From NCBI GenBank assembly GCA_028278345.1, contig JANQEL010000060.1:1-64000 (forward strand): a stretch of DNA of 64,000 nt. The letters are read 5' to 3'. Position 1 is the stretch's first letter. The number at the start of each line of letters is the position of its first letter. Origin of the DNA: Myxococcota bacterium. Lineage in GTDB: Bacteria > Myxococcota_A > UBA9160 > UBA4427. This document shows, piece after piece, positions 32,568 through 41,812 of this stretch. The position numbers were made by a program, and so were the translations under genes. The notes beneath the pieces are model-generated. The model saw nothing but the letters and a program-made list of their open reading frames with translations, was not told the DNA's origin and did no database searches.

Positions 32568-33841
32568 CAGGTGTCCCTCCCGTTGCCGAGGCTCATGCGA
32601 CCCGTGAGCGCACGACTCGCGACCTTCACGCTGATCGTGAACAGGCCCAGGCCCATCGCCCAGATCCCCGCCGTCACCTTCCACTCGGTCAGGCTCGGCA
32701 CGTATTCCACGATCTCGTGCATCGTGCTGGGCACGAAGCCGGGGACGATCATCCCCATGCCCTTTTCGATCCACACGCCGGTGAAGGTCATCATGCAGGC
32801 CAACACGACCCAGTTCTGGTTCGCACGCGTGATCGGGCTCAACAAGAGTATCGCGGCCGCGACGTTGAGTGTGATCGCAGTCCAGATCCACGGCACCAGC
32901 GCGGCCTTCCCGTCGATCCCGAAGTAGAGGTAGTGGGCCGCGGCGGCGTGGGAGCCCCCGGTGTACATCTGGGTGAAGACCTCGGCGCCGAGCAGGAAGA
33001 GATTGATCCAGATCGTGACGCGCAGGATCGAGGTCAGGCGGTCGATCGCGCCCTGGGGCACGTCGAGCTTCATGATCCGGCGGATCACACCGAGCGCGAT
33101 GATTAGGAAGGCCGGTCCGGTGACGAACGCCGAGGCGATGAAGCGCGGTGCAATGATCGCGTCGTTCCAGAAGGGTCGCGAACCCAGGCCCTGATAGAGG
33201 AAGGCCGTCACCGTGTGGATCGAGATGGCCCAGACCACGGAGACGAAGACGAAGGGGATGTACCAGCGCGGGTTCAGCGGCTTGCCGATGTAGCGCGAAT
33301 AGACCATGTAACCGGTGATGTGCAGATTCAGCAGCAGGTAGCCGTTGAGCACGAGCACGTCCCAGGTCAGCATCGACATCGGCCAGTGGAAGCGGCCGAT
33401 GAACGGGATCATGTGCCACAGCCGCTCGGGTCGGCCCATGTCGACGATCACGAAGGCGAGGCAGACCGCGATCGCCGAGATGGCGAGCAGTTCGCCGAAG
33501 ATCACCACCTCGTGCATGTCCTGGTCGTCGTAGAGATAGGCGGGGATCACCATCATCACGCCGCCAGCCGCGAGGCCCACGCCGAAGGTGAAGTTCGCGA
33601 TGTAGAGCCCCCACGAGACGTGGTCCGTCATGTTCGTGAGGACCATCCCATCGGCCATCTGGTTGGCCCAGCCGTTCAGGCCCACCAGGGCGATCGCGGT
33701 GAGGATGGTCATCCAGGCGTAGAACGCGGGGCCGCTATCGAAGGAGACCTTCACGCACTCCCACAGGAAACGCGGATAGGTGACGAGGTGGGAGTCGTCG
33801 TCGGGTGCGCTCGGGCGCGGAAGATGCGATTCGACGGCCAT
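32567..33841 (-). CDS. NrfD/PsrC-family integral membrane quinol-interacting subunit
   Basis: The 424-residue membrane protein has about ten helices (FYAWMTILTAIALVGLNGW, WGLYIANFTFGVGLAAGGVMMVIPAYL, VVIFGELLAISAIAVCLAFVIVDMGRPERLWHM, IPFVFVSVVWAISIHTVTAFLYQGLGSRPFWNDAIIAPRFIASAFVTGPAFLIIAL, TGVWIEKGMGMIVPGFVPS). The WGLYI, DMGRPER and RPFWNDAIIAPRFIASAF segments are NrfD/DsrP/ActC-type. These proteins exchange electrons between the quinone pool and a periplasmic ferredoxin subunit. The ferredoxin gene lies 7 bp upstream. As no NapC or NapH is present, it is the best candidate for the quinol dehydrogenase of this operon. Confidence 0.88.
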   Translation of the reverse strand: MAVESHLPRPSAPDDDSHLVTYPRFLWECVKVSFDSGPAFYAWMTILTAIALVGLNGWANQMADGMVLTNMTDHVSWGLYIANFTFGVGLAAGGVMMVIPAYLYDDQDMHEVVIFGELLAISAIAVCLAFVIVDMGRPERLWHMIPFIGRFHWPMSMLTWDVLVLNGYLLLNLHITGYMVYSRYIGKPLNPRWYIPFVFVSVVWAISIHTVTAFLYQGLGSRPFWNDAIIAPRFIASAFVTGPAFLIIALGVIRRIMKLDVPQGAIDRLTSILRVTIWINLFLLGAEVFTQMYTGGSHAAAAHYLYFGIDGKAALVPWIWTAITLNVAAAILLLSPITRANQNWVVLACMMTFTGVWIEKGMGMIVPGFVPSTMHEIVEYVPSLTEWKVTAGIWAMGLGLFTISVKVASRALTGRMSLGNGRDT

Positions 33842-33848
33842 CGTTGCC

Positions 33849-34748
33849 TCAGTCGAAGAAGTAGAAGAAGCGCGGTCGGGTCGCGAGTTCTTCCTTCAGT
33901 ACGAACACGCGCTTGTTGTCGAGTACCCAGCGGATCGGCGAATCCGGATCGAGCAGGTTGCCGAACACACGTGCGCCGGTGGGGCAGGCCTCGGCGCAAG
34001 CGGGGAGCTTTCCCTTGCGCGTGCGGTGGAGGCAGAAGTGGCACTTCTCCATCACTCCCTGCGGCCGCACGCGATTCGAGAGGTAACCCTGGTCGGGATT
34101 GATCTCTTCGGCGTCGATCTCGGGCTTCGTCCAGTTGAAGCGTCTTGCGTGGTAGGGGCACGCGGCCTCGCAGTAGCGGCAGCCGATGCACCAGTCGTAG
34201 TCGACCACGACGATACCGTCCTCTTCCTTCCACGTGGCCTCGACCGGGCACACGGAGACACAGGGTGCCGAGTCGCACTGCTGACACTGGACCGGCATGT
34301 AGTACTTGCCCGGTGCGGGCACCGCGTGGTCGTAAGTGGTGTTTGCGTGCTCGAAGTCGAAGCTCCCCTGGTCCATCTCGAATACGCGGATGTAGCTCTG
34401 GTTGCTGGCCCGATCGTGGTTGTTCTCCACATGGCAGGCTTCCGCGCACTTGCGGCAGCCGTTGCAGACCGAGAGGTTGAGGGCGTAGCCGAACTGCACG
34501 CCGGGGATGGGCTTGTCGTCGGAGACCGAGACGTGCGCACCGCGCTCTTCGAGGGTGTCGCGCTCGACGCGACGGAGCACCTGCTCGATCTCGCCGGGGG
34601 AGAGTTCGCGATAGTGGCGCTGCAGGAACTCGTCGAGGCTGATGTCGGCGGTGAAGCGCTTGATCGGCTCCATCGCCTTGGCGAAGGCGGCGGCTCCGAG
34701 GGTGGCGCCGATCCCCGCGATGGCGGTACGCCGGGTGATGTCACTCAT
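33849..34748 (-). CDS. Tat-type four-cluster ferredoxin (DsrO/NrfC/HybA-like)
   Basis: The 299-residue protein begins with a Tat-like segment TRRTAIAGIGATLGAAAFAKA. Four Cys groups follow: CNGCRKCAEACH (95-106), CQQCDSAPCVSVCP (155-168), CIGCRYCEAACPYHARRFNW (187-198) and CHFCLHRTRKGKLPACAEACPTGAR (236-255). This matches periplasmic ferredoxins that pair with NrfD-like membrane proteins. It should relay electrons between the NrfD-like subunit and the tetrahaem cytochrome or NapB-like protein. The segment before the clusters (~residues 30-90) is longer than in NrfC. It overlaps the cytochrome gene by 8 bp and lies 7 bp before the NrfD-like gene. Confidence 0.9.
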   Translation of the reverse strand: MSDITRRTAIAGIGATLGAAAFAKAMEPIKRFTADISLDEFLQRHYRELSPGEIEQVLRRVERDTLEERGAHVSVSDDKPIPGVQFGYALNLSVCNGCRKCAEACHVENNHDRASNQSYIRVFEMDQGSFDFEHANTTYDHAVPAPGKYYMPVQCQQCDSAPCVSVCPVEATWKEEDGIVVVDYDWCIGCRYCEAACPYHARRFNWTKPEIDAEEINPDQGYLSNRVRPQGVMEKCHFCLHRTRKGKLPACAEACPTGARVFGNLLDPDSPIRWVLDNKRVFVLKEELATRPRFFYFFD

Positions 34749-35343
34749 GGTTTGGGCCTTCCTCCGTCGTCTGCTTGCTCGGAAGTGGCATGAAGCGGTC
34801 GTTCGGCGGCGGTGCGGGCATCACGAGAGGATACGCGGGTGCGTGCGCACGGTGGCACGCCACGCAGCTGTTCCGGATCCACGGCCCCTTGCTGCGATCC
34901 CAGTAGCCGCGTCCCCCGCCATGACTTCCCTTGTTGAAGTCGCGCAGTTTCGGACCGTGGCACTGACCGCAGAGTTCGAGCACGTCTCCCATCGCCACGC
35001 TCTCACCGTGAGCGAGGCGAAGCCTCGTGAGGTCTTCGGGATCGTGGCAGCTCTCGCATCGGAGCTTGCCGTGCTCGATTTCGATGCCCGCGTGGAAGTC
35101 GTCGGGCACTTCGTTCTTGCGCGCGAGTGCTCCCTCATCGCCCGGTGCGTGACAGGTGACGCAGGCGATCCCTACCGAGGCTCCCTCGGCATCGCGCAGC
35201 CCCGTGTCGACAGTCCCGAGCGAAGGCGGGTTGCGGATTTCGACGGGGTGCAGTGGAGGCTGGACGCCGGGCGACCCGTCGTCGGCAAGAGAAGTGGCCG
35301 CGAGCCCAGCGATCGCAAGCGTCATCCAGGATCGTCGCAACAT
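34741..35343 (-). CDS. Tetrahaem c-type cytochrome, first gene of the nap-type operon
   Basis: The 200-residue protein has a signal peptide (WMTLAIAGLAATSLA) and four haem sites: CVTCH (61-65), CESCH (96-100), CGQCH (125-129) and CVACH (160-164). Further His residues (H32, H84, H91, H112, H141, H167) could be distal ligands. It is too short to be NapC/NrfH and has no membrane anchor apart from the signal. It resembles small multihaem subunits that go with NrfD/Fe-S modules, such as NapM- or Hmc-type cytochromes. The ATG at 35343 is chosen because the signal peptide starts there. It probably takes electrons from the ferredoxin subunit. Confidence 0.85.
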   Translation of the reverse strand: MLRRSWMTLAIAGLAATSLADDGSPGVQPPLHPVEIRNPPSLGTVDTGLRDAEGASVGIACVTCHAPGDEGALARKNEVPDDFHAGIEIEHGKLRCESCHDPEDLTRLRLAHGESVAMGDVLELCGQCHGPKLRDFNKGSHGGGRGYWDRSKGPWIRNSCVACHRAHAPAYPLVMPAPPPNDRFMPLPSKQTTEEGPNHE

Positions 35344-35526
35344 CTCGCTGAAATCTTCCCCCTCCGCATCGTCGCGGAAACGCATACTGCCACATCTACG
35401 CGCAAACTTGGGAAGAATTCGGTGTGATCTACACGGCACAGTCGATGGCGCTGCTGAACCACTCGCGTCGCATGTGTCGCAGGCCGTGCACGAGCTCGTC
35501 GAGTTCTGTGTGACTCGATGACTCGA
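35344..35526. promoter_or_regulatory. Upstream region of the nap-type operon
   Basis: 183 bp without a gene, between the first cytochrome gene and the 3' end of the Omp85 gene; both lie on the minus strand. The operon promoter must lie here. I find no TTGAT-N4-ATCAA FNR box. GTGT-GATCT-ACAC (35422-35434) is a short inverted repeat with a CRP/FNR-like TGTGA half, too weak to name. Confidence 0.35.
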
Positions 35527-37137
35527 TCAGAACTGCTGCTCGGCGCCGACGGTGAGGGCGAAGCCGCCTTCAGTCAACGGCCAACCGAAATCGATGCGAC
35601 CGATCGGTTCGTTCGGCGCGCGCGTGAACCCGAGCCGTAGCCCGAAGCCGGCGCTGGTTGCGAGTTCGTCGAGGTCGATCGACGAACCGCGTGCATACGC
35701 ACGTCCGGTATCGAGGAAGACGACGGAACCGAAGCGAACGGCCAGGATCTCGATGGGCGAGTGGACTCGGGCCTCGGCGTTGATCAAGAGCGACTTGTTG
35801 CCGTTGAAGCGACGCGCGGGGAAACCGCGAAGCCCTGAGTTGCCACCCAGGGAAAACTGCCGAGACGATTCGAGCTTCCAGGCGCGTGCGAAGCGCACGT
35901 TGAACGCGAAGGTCTGCCACTCGAAGCCATTGAGGTAGTACTCGCCTCGGGCGAAGACCACGGTGTTGCGGTCGACTTCGCTCCTCACGCCACTCGAGAA
36001 GAAGAGATACTGATGGTGGCTCGGCGACACCGCGTGGCGATAGGACCCACTCAGTTTCCAGCGTTTCTCTCCTTCCGGAACGGGAAAGCCGGCGCGCCCC
36101 ACGCGACCGCCTATGTTGAAGCCGAGTTCGAGATCCTCGGTGATCGTCATCTTGCGAATGCGCTCCGCCTCGACCCAGCGCTCCTCCCGCAGGAAGAGTC
36201 CGGCGGATGAGGTGAGGGTGTACTCGTCGTCCCGCGGCACGAGGGGGTCGCCGCTGATCACTCCCGTTTCGTATTCCTGATAGGCGAACCGCATCTCGGC
36301 CGTGAGCTTGTTGAACCTCTTTCCCATCGCGCGTGCGACGAACGCCTGCGCGTTCTGACGCGTTTCGCGCAGGCGCCCGGCCTCGTCGCCGTCTTCGAAG
36401 GTGCGGACCTTCTCTTCGCGCCACCCGCCGGATGCGCCCCAGGCCCACTTCGTGTCGGGTGAATAGAAGGGGCGAACGATCGAGAGGTGGATCGAATCGA
36501 CCAGGGGACTGGTTCGACCGCTCGAGCTCGCAATCCACCGCGAACCCCAAACCTGCGGATCCTTGTAGCCCGCTGCGAAGCCCGTCCCCTCGTCGGTCTT
36601 GTGGGTGCCCTCGAACCAGATCTCCTTGCCGAAGCCCGCGAGGTTCGTCTCCCGACCGGTCAGGCCGACGTTCGTGATCCCACCCCCACTCTCGAAGAGG
36701 ATGCCGGGCACGATCGTCCACGCGTCGCGCGTGGTGACCTCGACATCGACGATTCCGTCTTCGACGGGAACGACCTCGACGCGCGCTTCGTTGATGAACT
36801 CGAGCCCGCGCAGGGCGCGCTCGGTCGCGTCGACCAGTTCGCGGTCGAGTACCTCCCCCTCGCTGAACAACAGCTCGCGCCGAACGACGTGCTGCCGGGT
36901 CGTGATGTGCAGATCGTTCGCGATTGCGAAGATCCGGATCCGCTCCGCTTCTTCGTCCGTGAAGACGGTCTCGCGAACGAAGCGGATCTCGCGAATGCGC
37001 GGTGCCTCCTCCGCGCTCGCAACTGTTGCGAACCCTCCGACGAACGAAGACGCCAGGAGCAGGGTGGCCAATCCACGACCGATCGGTCCCTGTACCCGAT
37101 GAACGACGAGGGGCCGCCTATCCTCGATTCTCCGCAT
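35527..37137 (-). CDS. Omp85-family outer-membrane protein with POTRA-like N-terminus
   Basis: The 536-residue protein has a signal peptide (cleavage ~ASA-EE, residue 43), a periplasmic part of ~110 residues with POTRA-like strands (RIREIRFVRETVFTDEEAERIRIFA, VVRRELLFSEGEVLDRELVDATERALRGLEFINEARVEVVPVEDGIVDVEVTTRDAWTIVPGI), and a C-terminal barrel. The barrel contains FSLGGNSGLRGFPARRFNGNKSLLINAEARV, with the L-R-G-F motif of Omp85 proteins, and ends FALTVGAEQQF. It is smaller than BamA (~800) and has one or two POTRA units. It may insert or secrete outer-membrane or lipid components. No BAM genes are near. Confidence 0.8.
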   Translation of the reverse strand: MRRIEDRRPLVVHRVQGPIGRGLATLLLASSFVGGFATVASAEEAPRIREIRFVRETVFTDEEAERIRIFAIANDLHITTRQHVVRRELLFSEGEVLDRELVDATERALRGLEFINEARVEVVPVEDGIVDVEVTTRDAWTIVPGILFESGGGITNVGLTGRETNLAGFGKEIWFEGTHKTDEGTGFAAGYKDPQVWGSRWIASSSGRTSPLVDSIHLSIVRPFYSPDTKWAWGASGGWREEKVRTFEDGDEAGRLRETRQNAQAFVARAMGKRFNKLTAEMRFAYQEYETGVISGDPLVPRDDEYTLTSSAGLFLREERWVEAERIRKMTITEDLELGFNIGGRVGRAGFPVPEGEKRWKLSGSYRHAVSPSHHQYLFFSSGVRSEVDRNTVVFARGEYYLNGFEWQTFAFNVRFARAWKLESSRQFSLGGNSGLRGFPARRFNGNKSLLINAEARVHSPIEILAVRFGSVVFLDTGRAYARGSSIDLDELATSAGFGLRLGFTRAPNEPIGRIDFGWPLTEGGFALTVGAEQQF

Positions 37138-37254
37138 CCGACCCCCATCCGGTGCACTGGACCAGACCGACGGTTACGAGATCGTCACGTTCGCCCTCGA
37201 ACGAGAGCGTGTGATGGTCGTATTCGGGGATGGACGGCGGATTCCGCCATCACT

Positions 37255-38568
37255 TCAAGGCGTCGCTTGGTTCTCATTAGAGGAGGGACGGATCTTGTAG
37301 CGCATGGGGAGCTTCTTCAGGCCGACGACGAAGGCCGAGTGGATCTGTTCGGCCTCTCCCGCGAGTTCCATGTACTCGACGCGGTCGGCGAGTTCGGCGA
37401 GCAGGGCGCGCTGGGAGCGGCGGGCGAGGTTGGCTCCGAGGCAGAAGTGTTCGCCGATACCGAAGCCGAGGTGGCGGTTCGGGTTGCGACCGATGCGGAA
37501 CTCGAAGGGGGCTTCGAAGACCTCCTCGTCGCGATTCGCCGAGGCGTAGAACATCACGAGCCAATCGCCGGCCCGCAGCTTCTGCCCTCGCAGTTCGTAG
37601 TCCTGCATCACCCGGCGCTTCATGTGGTTGACGGGGGTGGTCCAGCGGACGACCTCCTCCACCGCCGAGTCGAGGAGCGTTCGATCCTTCTTCAGCTTCT
37701 CGAACTGATCCGGGTTCTCGGCGAAGGCCTTCATGCCGCCCACGAGGGAGTTCTTGGTGGTGTCGTGTCCCGCGGTAAAGGTGATGAGGAAGTAGCCGAG
37801 GGTCTCCATCATCGGCATCGATTCGCCATCGATCTGCGCGTTGGCGAGCAGGCTCGCGAGATCGTCGCGCGGGTTCGAGCGGCGATCCTGGATGACCTTG
37901 TCGAAGAGCTGGTAGAGCTCCATGCCGAGGGCAGCGAGGGATGCGTTGCGATCTTCGCCTTCGCGTTGCAGGTCGGGGTCGTCCGAGGCAAAGAGCTCGT
38001 TGGTGAGGCGCAGGATGTCCGGTTCGCTCTCGCGCGGAACACCCAGCATGGTGGAGAGGATGCGCAGTGGATGCGCCGCAGCGACGTCGTTGGCGAAGTC
38101 GCATTCGCCTTCTCGGGTCTCGCCGGCAAGGCGGTCGACGATCTCACGAGCGCTCGTTTCGATGACTTCGTCCATGGCCTTGATGGCGCGCGGAGTGAAG
38201 ACCGGGCTCGTTACAGCGCGGTAGCTGCGGTGTTCCGGCGGGTCCATCTCGATGAGCACGCGCATGGCGCCGAAGCCCTGGTTCTGTTGGCGGATCGCCT
38301 CGTCCTGGGCCTTCGCGATCATCGCGATGCCGGTCGCCGAAGAGAAGATCTCCGGCTGCTTCGAGATCTCGCAGATGTCGGCGTGGCGGGTGATCGCCCA
38401 GAAGGGGTCGAAACCCTTGGGCGTGCAGTAGTGCACGGGGGCCTCGGCGCGCATCTGCGTCCAGAGTTCGTGGGGAACGCCTTTGTCCGCGTAGGCGTGC
38501 GAGCTGACGAGATCGAGGCCGTCGGTGTTCACCGTTGTGCCCTCCGTGTTTCTGACTTCAGGATTCAT
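37255..38568 (-). CDS. Cytochrome P450 (steroid/alkane CYP type)
   Basis: The protein is 437 residues long from the ATG at 38568. It has the I-helix TAGHDTT (~265-271), ExxR in EEVVRW (~305-308), and the haem-Cys loop FGIGEHFCLGANLAR (Cys ~376). The N-terminal EAPVHYCTPKGFDPFWAITRHADICEISKQPEIFSS resembles CYP125/142/124-type enzymes that hydroxylate sterol side chains or branched lipids. A longer frame back to a TTG at 38616 would overlap the upstream gene by 59 bp. The enoyl-CoA hydratase and double acyl-CoA dehydrogenase genes upstream on the same strand support a catabolic operon. The redox partner is not adjacent. Confidence 0.9.
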   Translation of the reverse strand: MNPEVRNTEGTTVNTDGLDLVSSHAYADKGVPHELWTQMRAEAPVHYCTPKGFDPFWAITRHADICEISKQPEIFSSATGIAMIAKAQDEAIRQQNQGFGAMRVLIEMDPPEHRSYRAVTSPVFTPRAIKAMDEVIETSAREIVDRLAGETREGECDFANDVAAAHPLRILSTMLGVPRESEPDILRLTNELFASDDPDLQREGEDRNASLAALGMELYQLFDKVIQDRRSNPRDDLASLLANAQIDGESMPMMETLGYFLITFTAGHDTTKNSLVGGMKAFAENPDQFEKLKKDRTLLDSAVEEVVRWTTPVNHMKRRVMQDYELRGQKLRAGDWLVMFYASANRDEEVFEAPFEFRIGRNPNRHLGFGIGEHFCLGANLARRSQRALLAELADRVEYMELAGEAEQIHSAFVVGLKKLPMRYKIRPSSNENQATP

Positions 38569-39568
38569 CCACTTCGGGATCGCGGGTGTCGCGATCGGAG
38601 CGGTAGCGATTGCCAAAGGTCTCCTCGCGCCACTCGAGGGCGGCCTTCAGGCCGTCGCGATGGGAACGCTCGAGGAATTCGTCTCCACCGCGGCCGTCTT
38701 TCGATCGTCGCGCATAGAGACCTCCTTCGCGGAAGCTCGAGAGCGCGAGCAGGTCGACACTCGAGGCGATACCCGTCCGCATGCCCATCACCTCGAACTG
38801 CCGATTGATGCTGCGCTTGGTCAACATGATGAGATCGGTCGGCGTCAGCGCGATCTGACGCGCGAGTTCTTCGGTGCGTTCTTCGAGGCGTTCGGGGGGG
38901 ACCGTTTCGGAAGCCCAATGGGCCTCGTGCGCTTCCCTTCCACTCATGGGCTCGCAGGTGAACATGTAGTGCTTGGCGCGGGTCATGCCGATCAACCACG
39001 GGATGTACTGCAGGTTGCCCGGCGACCAGTTGCGCCCCACGGGCCAACCGATCTGTGCGTCGTCGGCCACGACCCGCAGATCGCAGAAGCCCGCGAGTTC
39101 GGTTGCGCCGGCGAGACAGGCCCCGTGGATCTGAGCGATCACCGGCTTCTGGAGATCGAAGAGCGTCCAATAGACCCGCGCGTGTTCGAGGTCGTAGGAT
39201 TGCCAGAGCCGATCGCGCTCGGGGTGGATGTAGCCCCCGGACGGCATGTTGCGTTGGCGTTCGCCCTTCTTCACGGGCGTGATGTCGTAGCCGGCCGAGA
39301 AGCTCGGGCCCTGGCCCTTGATGATGATGACGCGAACCTCTTCGTCGAGTTCGAGCAGCTTGGCCGCCATCTCGATCTGCAGGAGCCGCTCGTAGCCCAG
39401 GGGGTTCCGCTTTTCGGGCGTGTTGAGGATGATGCGCCCGACGGCCCCGTCGCGCTCGATCTCGACGAGGTCGAACTCCGGCTCTTCGACGGTTTCGCGC
39501 CGGTAGGGGGGCGACCACTTCACCATGCGGTGCCCGCGCGGCTTTCCTTCCTTGGGGTCGGATGACAT
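38558..39568 (-). CDS. Enoyl-CoA hydratase/isomerase family protein, long form
   Basis: The 336-residue crotonase is longer than the usual ~260. Core motifs are VGRIILNTPEKRNPLGYERLLQIEMAAKLLEL, VIIIKGQGPSFSAGYDITPV, DLQKPVIAQIHGACLAGATELAGFCDLRVVADDAQIGWP and GMTRAKHYMFTCEPMSGREAHEAHWASETVPPERLEER. The first 30 residues and last 40 residues are extensions. The Glu residues of classical hydratase catalysis are not clearly placed, so the reaction is open. It overlaps the P450 gene by 11 bp and follows the double acyl-CoA dehydrogenase gene by 36 bp. I infer a role in side-chain or branched fatty acid beta-oxidation. Confidence 0.88.
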   Translation of the reverse strand: MSSDPKEGKPRGHRMVKWSPPYRRETVEEPEFDLVEIERDGAVGRIILNTPEKRNPLGYERLLQIEMAAKLLELDEEVRVIIIKGQGPSFSAGYDITPVKKGERQRNMPSGGYIHPERDRLWQSYDLEHARVYWTLFDLQKPVIAQIHGACLAGATELAGFCDLRVVADDAQIGWPVGRNWSPGNLQYIPWLIGMTRAKHYMFTCEPMSGREAHEAHWASETVPPERLEERTEELARQIALTPTDLIMLTKRSINRQFEVMGMRTGIASSVDLLALSSFREGGLYARRSKDGRGGDEFLERSHRDGLKAALEWREETFGNRYRSDRDTRDPEVDES

Positions 39569-39604
39569 GCGAGGTCCTCGTCCGCTCTTCTTTCTTCTAT
39601 ATAC

Positions 39605-41767
39605 CTACTTGATCAGGGGATCGCGGGGCAGGCCGAGGATGCGTTCGGCGATCTGGTTGCGATTGATCTCGGAGGTGCCGCCGCCGATCGTGGCTCCCAT
39701 GGTGGCCATGAGCCAGGTGCCGATGCGGCGCTCGTCGCCTTCTCTCAGCGCGGCGGCCGGCCCGATCATGCGCGCGGCCAGCGCGCCCTTGCGCTGTCCG
39801 AGTTCGGCACCGAGGAGCTTCTTGACGTTGCCCTCGGCCCCGGGTTCTACGCCTTCGACGGCGCGAATCACCCCGCGCAGGTTCATCAGCACGATCGAGT
39901 CGGACTCGGCGAGCAGCGCCCCAGCCTCGCGGATCGTGCCCGAATCATCTGGCGCGTACTTCGCGACGAGTTCGAGCAGATCGGGGCCGCCCGGCATGCC
40001 CCCGTCGGTCCCGCCGCCGATCGACACGCGCTCGTTGCCCAGGGTGTTGCGTGCGATCGTCCAACCCTGATCGATGGGGCCGACCACGTCCTCATCGGGT
40101 ACGAAGACATCGTCGAAGAAGACCTCGTTGAAGTGCGAGTGCCCGGTGATCTGCCGCAGCGGACGCACCTCGACCCCCTTCGCCTCGAGATCGATGATCA
40201 TCATGGTGATCCCCGCGTGCTTCGCGGCGTCGGTGTTCGTACGCACGGTCGCGAACCCGTGGGTGCTGAACTGCGCGTTGCTCGTCCACACCTTCTGGCC
40301 CGTGACGCGCCAACCGCCGTCGACCCTGATGCCCCGCGTCTGTACTGCAGCGGCGTCGGAACCCGCCGACGGTTCGCTGAAGAGCTGACAGAATTCGATG
40401 TCGCCTTCGAGGCTGGGACGCACGAAGCGTTCGACCTGCTCGGGGCTTCCGTGTTGAGAGATCGTGAGGGTGTTCCAACCGCTGATGCTCAGGTCCGGTC
40501 GTCGGGCGCTCTTGAACTCCTCTTCGATCACGAGCTGTTCGATCGGACCGGCGTCGCGGCCCCACGGCTTCGGCCAGTGGGGAACGAGGTAGCCGCTATC
40601 GCTGAGCGCCTTGCGTTGTTCTTCCCTCGGGAGCTCGTTGTACGAAGCGACGAAGTCGCGCACCTCGCCGCGATACTGCTCGGCCTCGCTCGGCAGGGCC
40701 ACCGTTCTCTTCGTGCCTACCCCTGCGCTCATCAGCCGCACGACGTCCTCCTGCGCGCGAGTCACCGGACCGATCAACGACTCGAGTGCGATGGCGCGCC
40801 GCAGGTAGAGGTGGGCGTCGTGCTCCCAGGTGTACCCGATGCCGCCGTGCACCTGGATGTTCTGTTTGGCGCAGAAGGAGAAGGCGGGGAGGGCGAGACT
40901 CGTTGCGATGGCGGCGGCGAGGTTCGCTTCGTCGGGTTCGAGATCCTCTCGCGCCGCTCCCCATGCTCCTGCCGTGGCTTGTTCGGTGGCAACGAGCATG
41001 TTCGCGCAGTGATGTTTGACGGGCCCGAAGGTGCCGATGGGGCGTCCGAATTGAACGCGCTCCTTCGCGTACTCGGTCGCCATCTCGGTGCAGGCGCGGG
41101 CACCGCCGGCCGCTTCGGCGGCGGCGAGGGTGCGTGCGATGCGTTCGAGGGCTGTGCGCGCGCCGGGGAGTCGGTGCGAATCCGGTACCTCGACATCGCT
41201 GCAACGAACCTCGGCGGCGCGGCGACTCAGATCGAGATTCTTGAGCGGGTCGATCGAAACGCCGGACTGGTCGGCTGAAAGGATCGCGACATCGTCTTCG
41301 ACACAGACCGCGATCACCCCGGCGAGTTCGGCGCCGAGCACCGCTCCGGCCGATCCCGTGAGCCGTCCATCCAACGTCCACGCAAGATCACCGCCGAGCC
41401 CCATCGCTCCGACGAGTGTGCCTTCGGCCAGTCCCGGAAGGAACTCCTTTCGAGCGGTGTCGCTTCCGCATTGCGCGATCGAGCCCGCCGCAATCGCACT
41501 CGGTAGGAAGGGGCCGGGTGCAGCCGCGAAACCCATGGCTTCGGCGACCACCGAGAGTTCCAGGAGCCCGAAGCCCTGACCGCCGTGGGCTTCGTCGATG
41601 TGAAGACCCATCCAACCGAGCTCCGCCATCTCCTTCCAGAAGTCGGGCAGACGGTCGCCCGGGGCTTCGAGTTGCGCGCGCGCCGCATCGCGGGCCGCGT
41701 TGGAGTCGAGGAAGGAGGTCGCGACCCGGGCGAGCTCCTGGTGTTCTTCGGCGAGGGCGATCGACAT
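39605..41767 (-). CDS. Fused double acyl-CoA dehydrogenase (FadE34-like layout)
   Basis: The 720-residue protein has two acyl-CoA dehydrogenase units. Unit one (~1-365) has DFWKEMAELGWMGLHIDEAHGGQGFGLLELSVVAEAMG and ERVQFGRPIGTFGPVKHHCANMLV, then IQVHGGIGYTWEHDAHLYLRRA. Unit two (~385-720) has FCQLFSEPSAGSDAAAVQTRGIRVDGGWRVTGQKVWTSNAQFS and GATIGGGTSEINRNQIAERILGLPRDPL. Length and layout match mycobacterial FadE34, which works on cholesterol side-chain CoA esters. The ATG at 41767 starts the domain directly. The gene shares a divergent promoter with a GntR regulator and leads the ACAD-ECH-P450 set. Confidence 0.88.
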   Translation of the reverse strand: MSIALAEEHQELARVATSFLDSNAARDAARAQLEAPGDRLPDFWKEMAELGWMGLHIDEAHGGQGFGLLELSVVAEAMGFAAAPGPFLPSAIAAGSIAQCGSDTARKEFLPGLAEGTLVGAMGLGGDLAWTLDGRLTGSAGAVLGAELAGVIAVCVEDDVAILSADQSGVSIDPLKNLDLSRRAAEVRCSDVEVPDSHRLPGARTALERIARTLAAAEAAGGARACTEMATEYAKERVQFGRPIGTFGPVKHHCANMLVATEQATAGAWGAAREDLEPDEANLAAAIATSLALPAFSFCAKQNIQVHGGIGYTWEHDAHLYLRRAIALESLIGPVTRAQEDVVRLMSAGVGTKRTVALPSEAEQYRGEVRDFVASYNELPREEQRKALSDSGYLVPHWPKPWGRDAGPIEQLVIEEEFKSARRPDLSISGWNTLTISQHGSPEQVERFVRPSLEGDIEFCQLFSEPSAGSDAAAVQTRGIRVDGGWRVTGQKVWTSNAQFSTHGFATVRTNTDAAKHAGITMMIIDLEAKGVEVRPLRQITGHSHFNEVFFDDVFVPDEDVVGPIDQGWTIARNTLGNERVSIGGGTDGGMPGGPDLLELVAKYAPDDSGTIREAGALLAESDSIVLMNLRGVIRAVEGVEPGAEGNVKKLLGAELGQRKGALAARMIGPAAALREGDERRIGTWLMATMGATIGGGTSEINRNQIAERILGLPRDPLIK

Positions 41768-41812
41768 TCTTCTCTCGAGACCTCCAGACGGTTGCCTGCG
41801 CTGGCTTCGCGA

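Noticed and set aside
35344-35526. FNR or NarL boxes for the nap operon
   Set aside because: No TTGAT-N4-ATCAA and no TACYYMT heptamer pair seen; the TGTGA half-site is too weak.
37255-38616. P450 start at TTG 38616
   Set aside because: It would overlap the upstream gene by 59 bp; the ATG at 38568 has a minimal overlap and keeps the whole domain.
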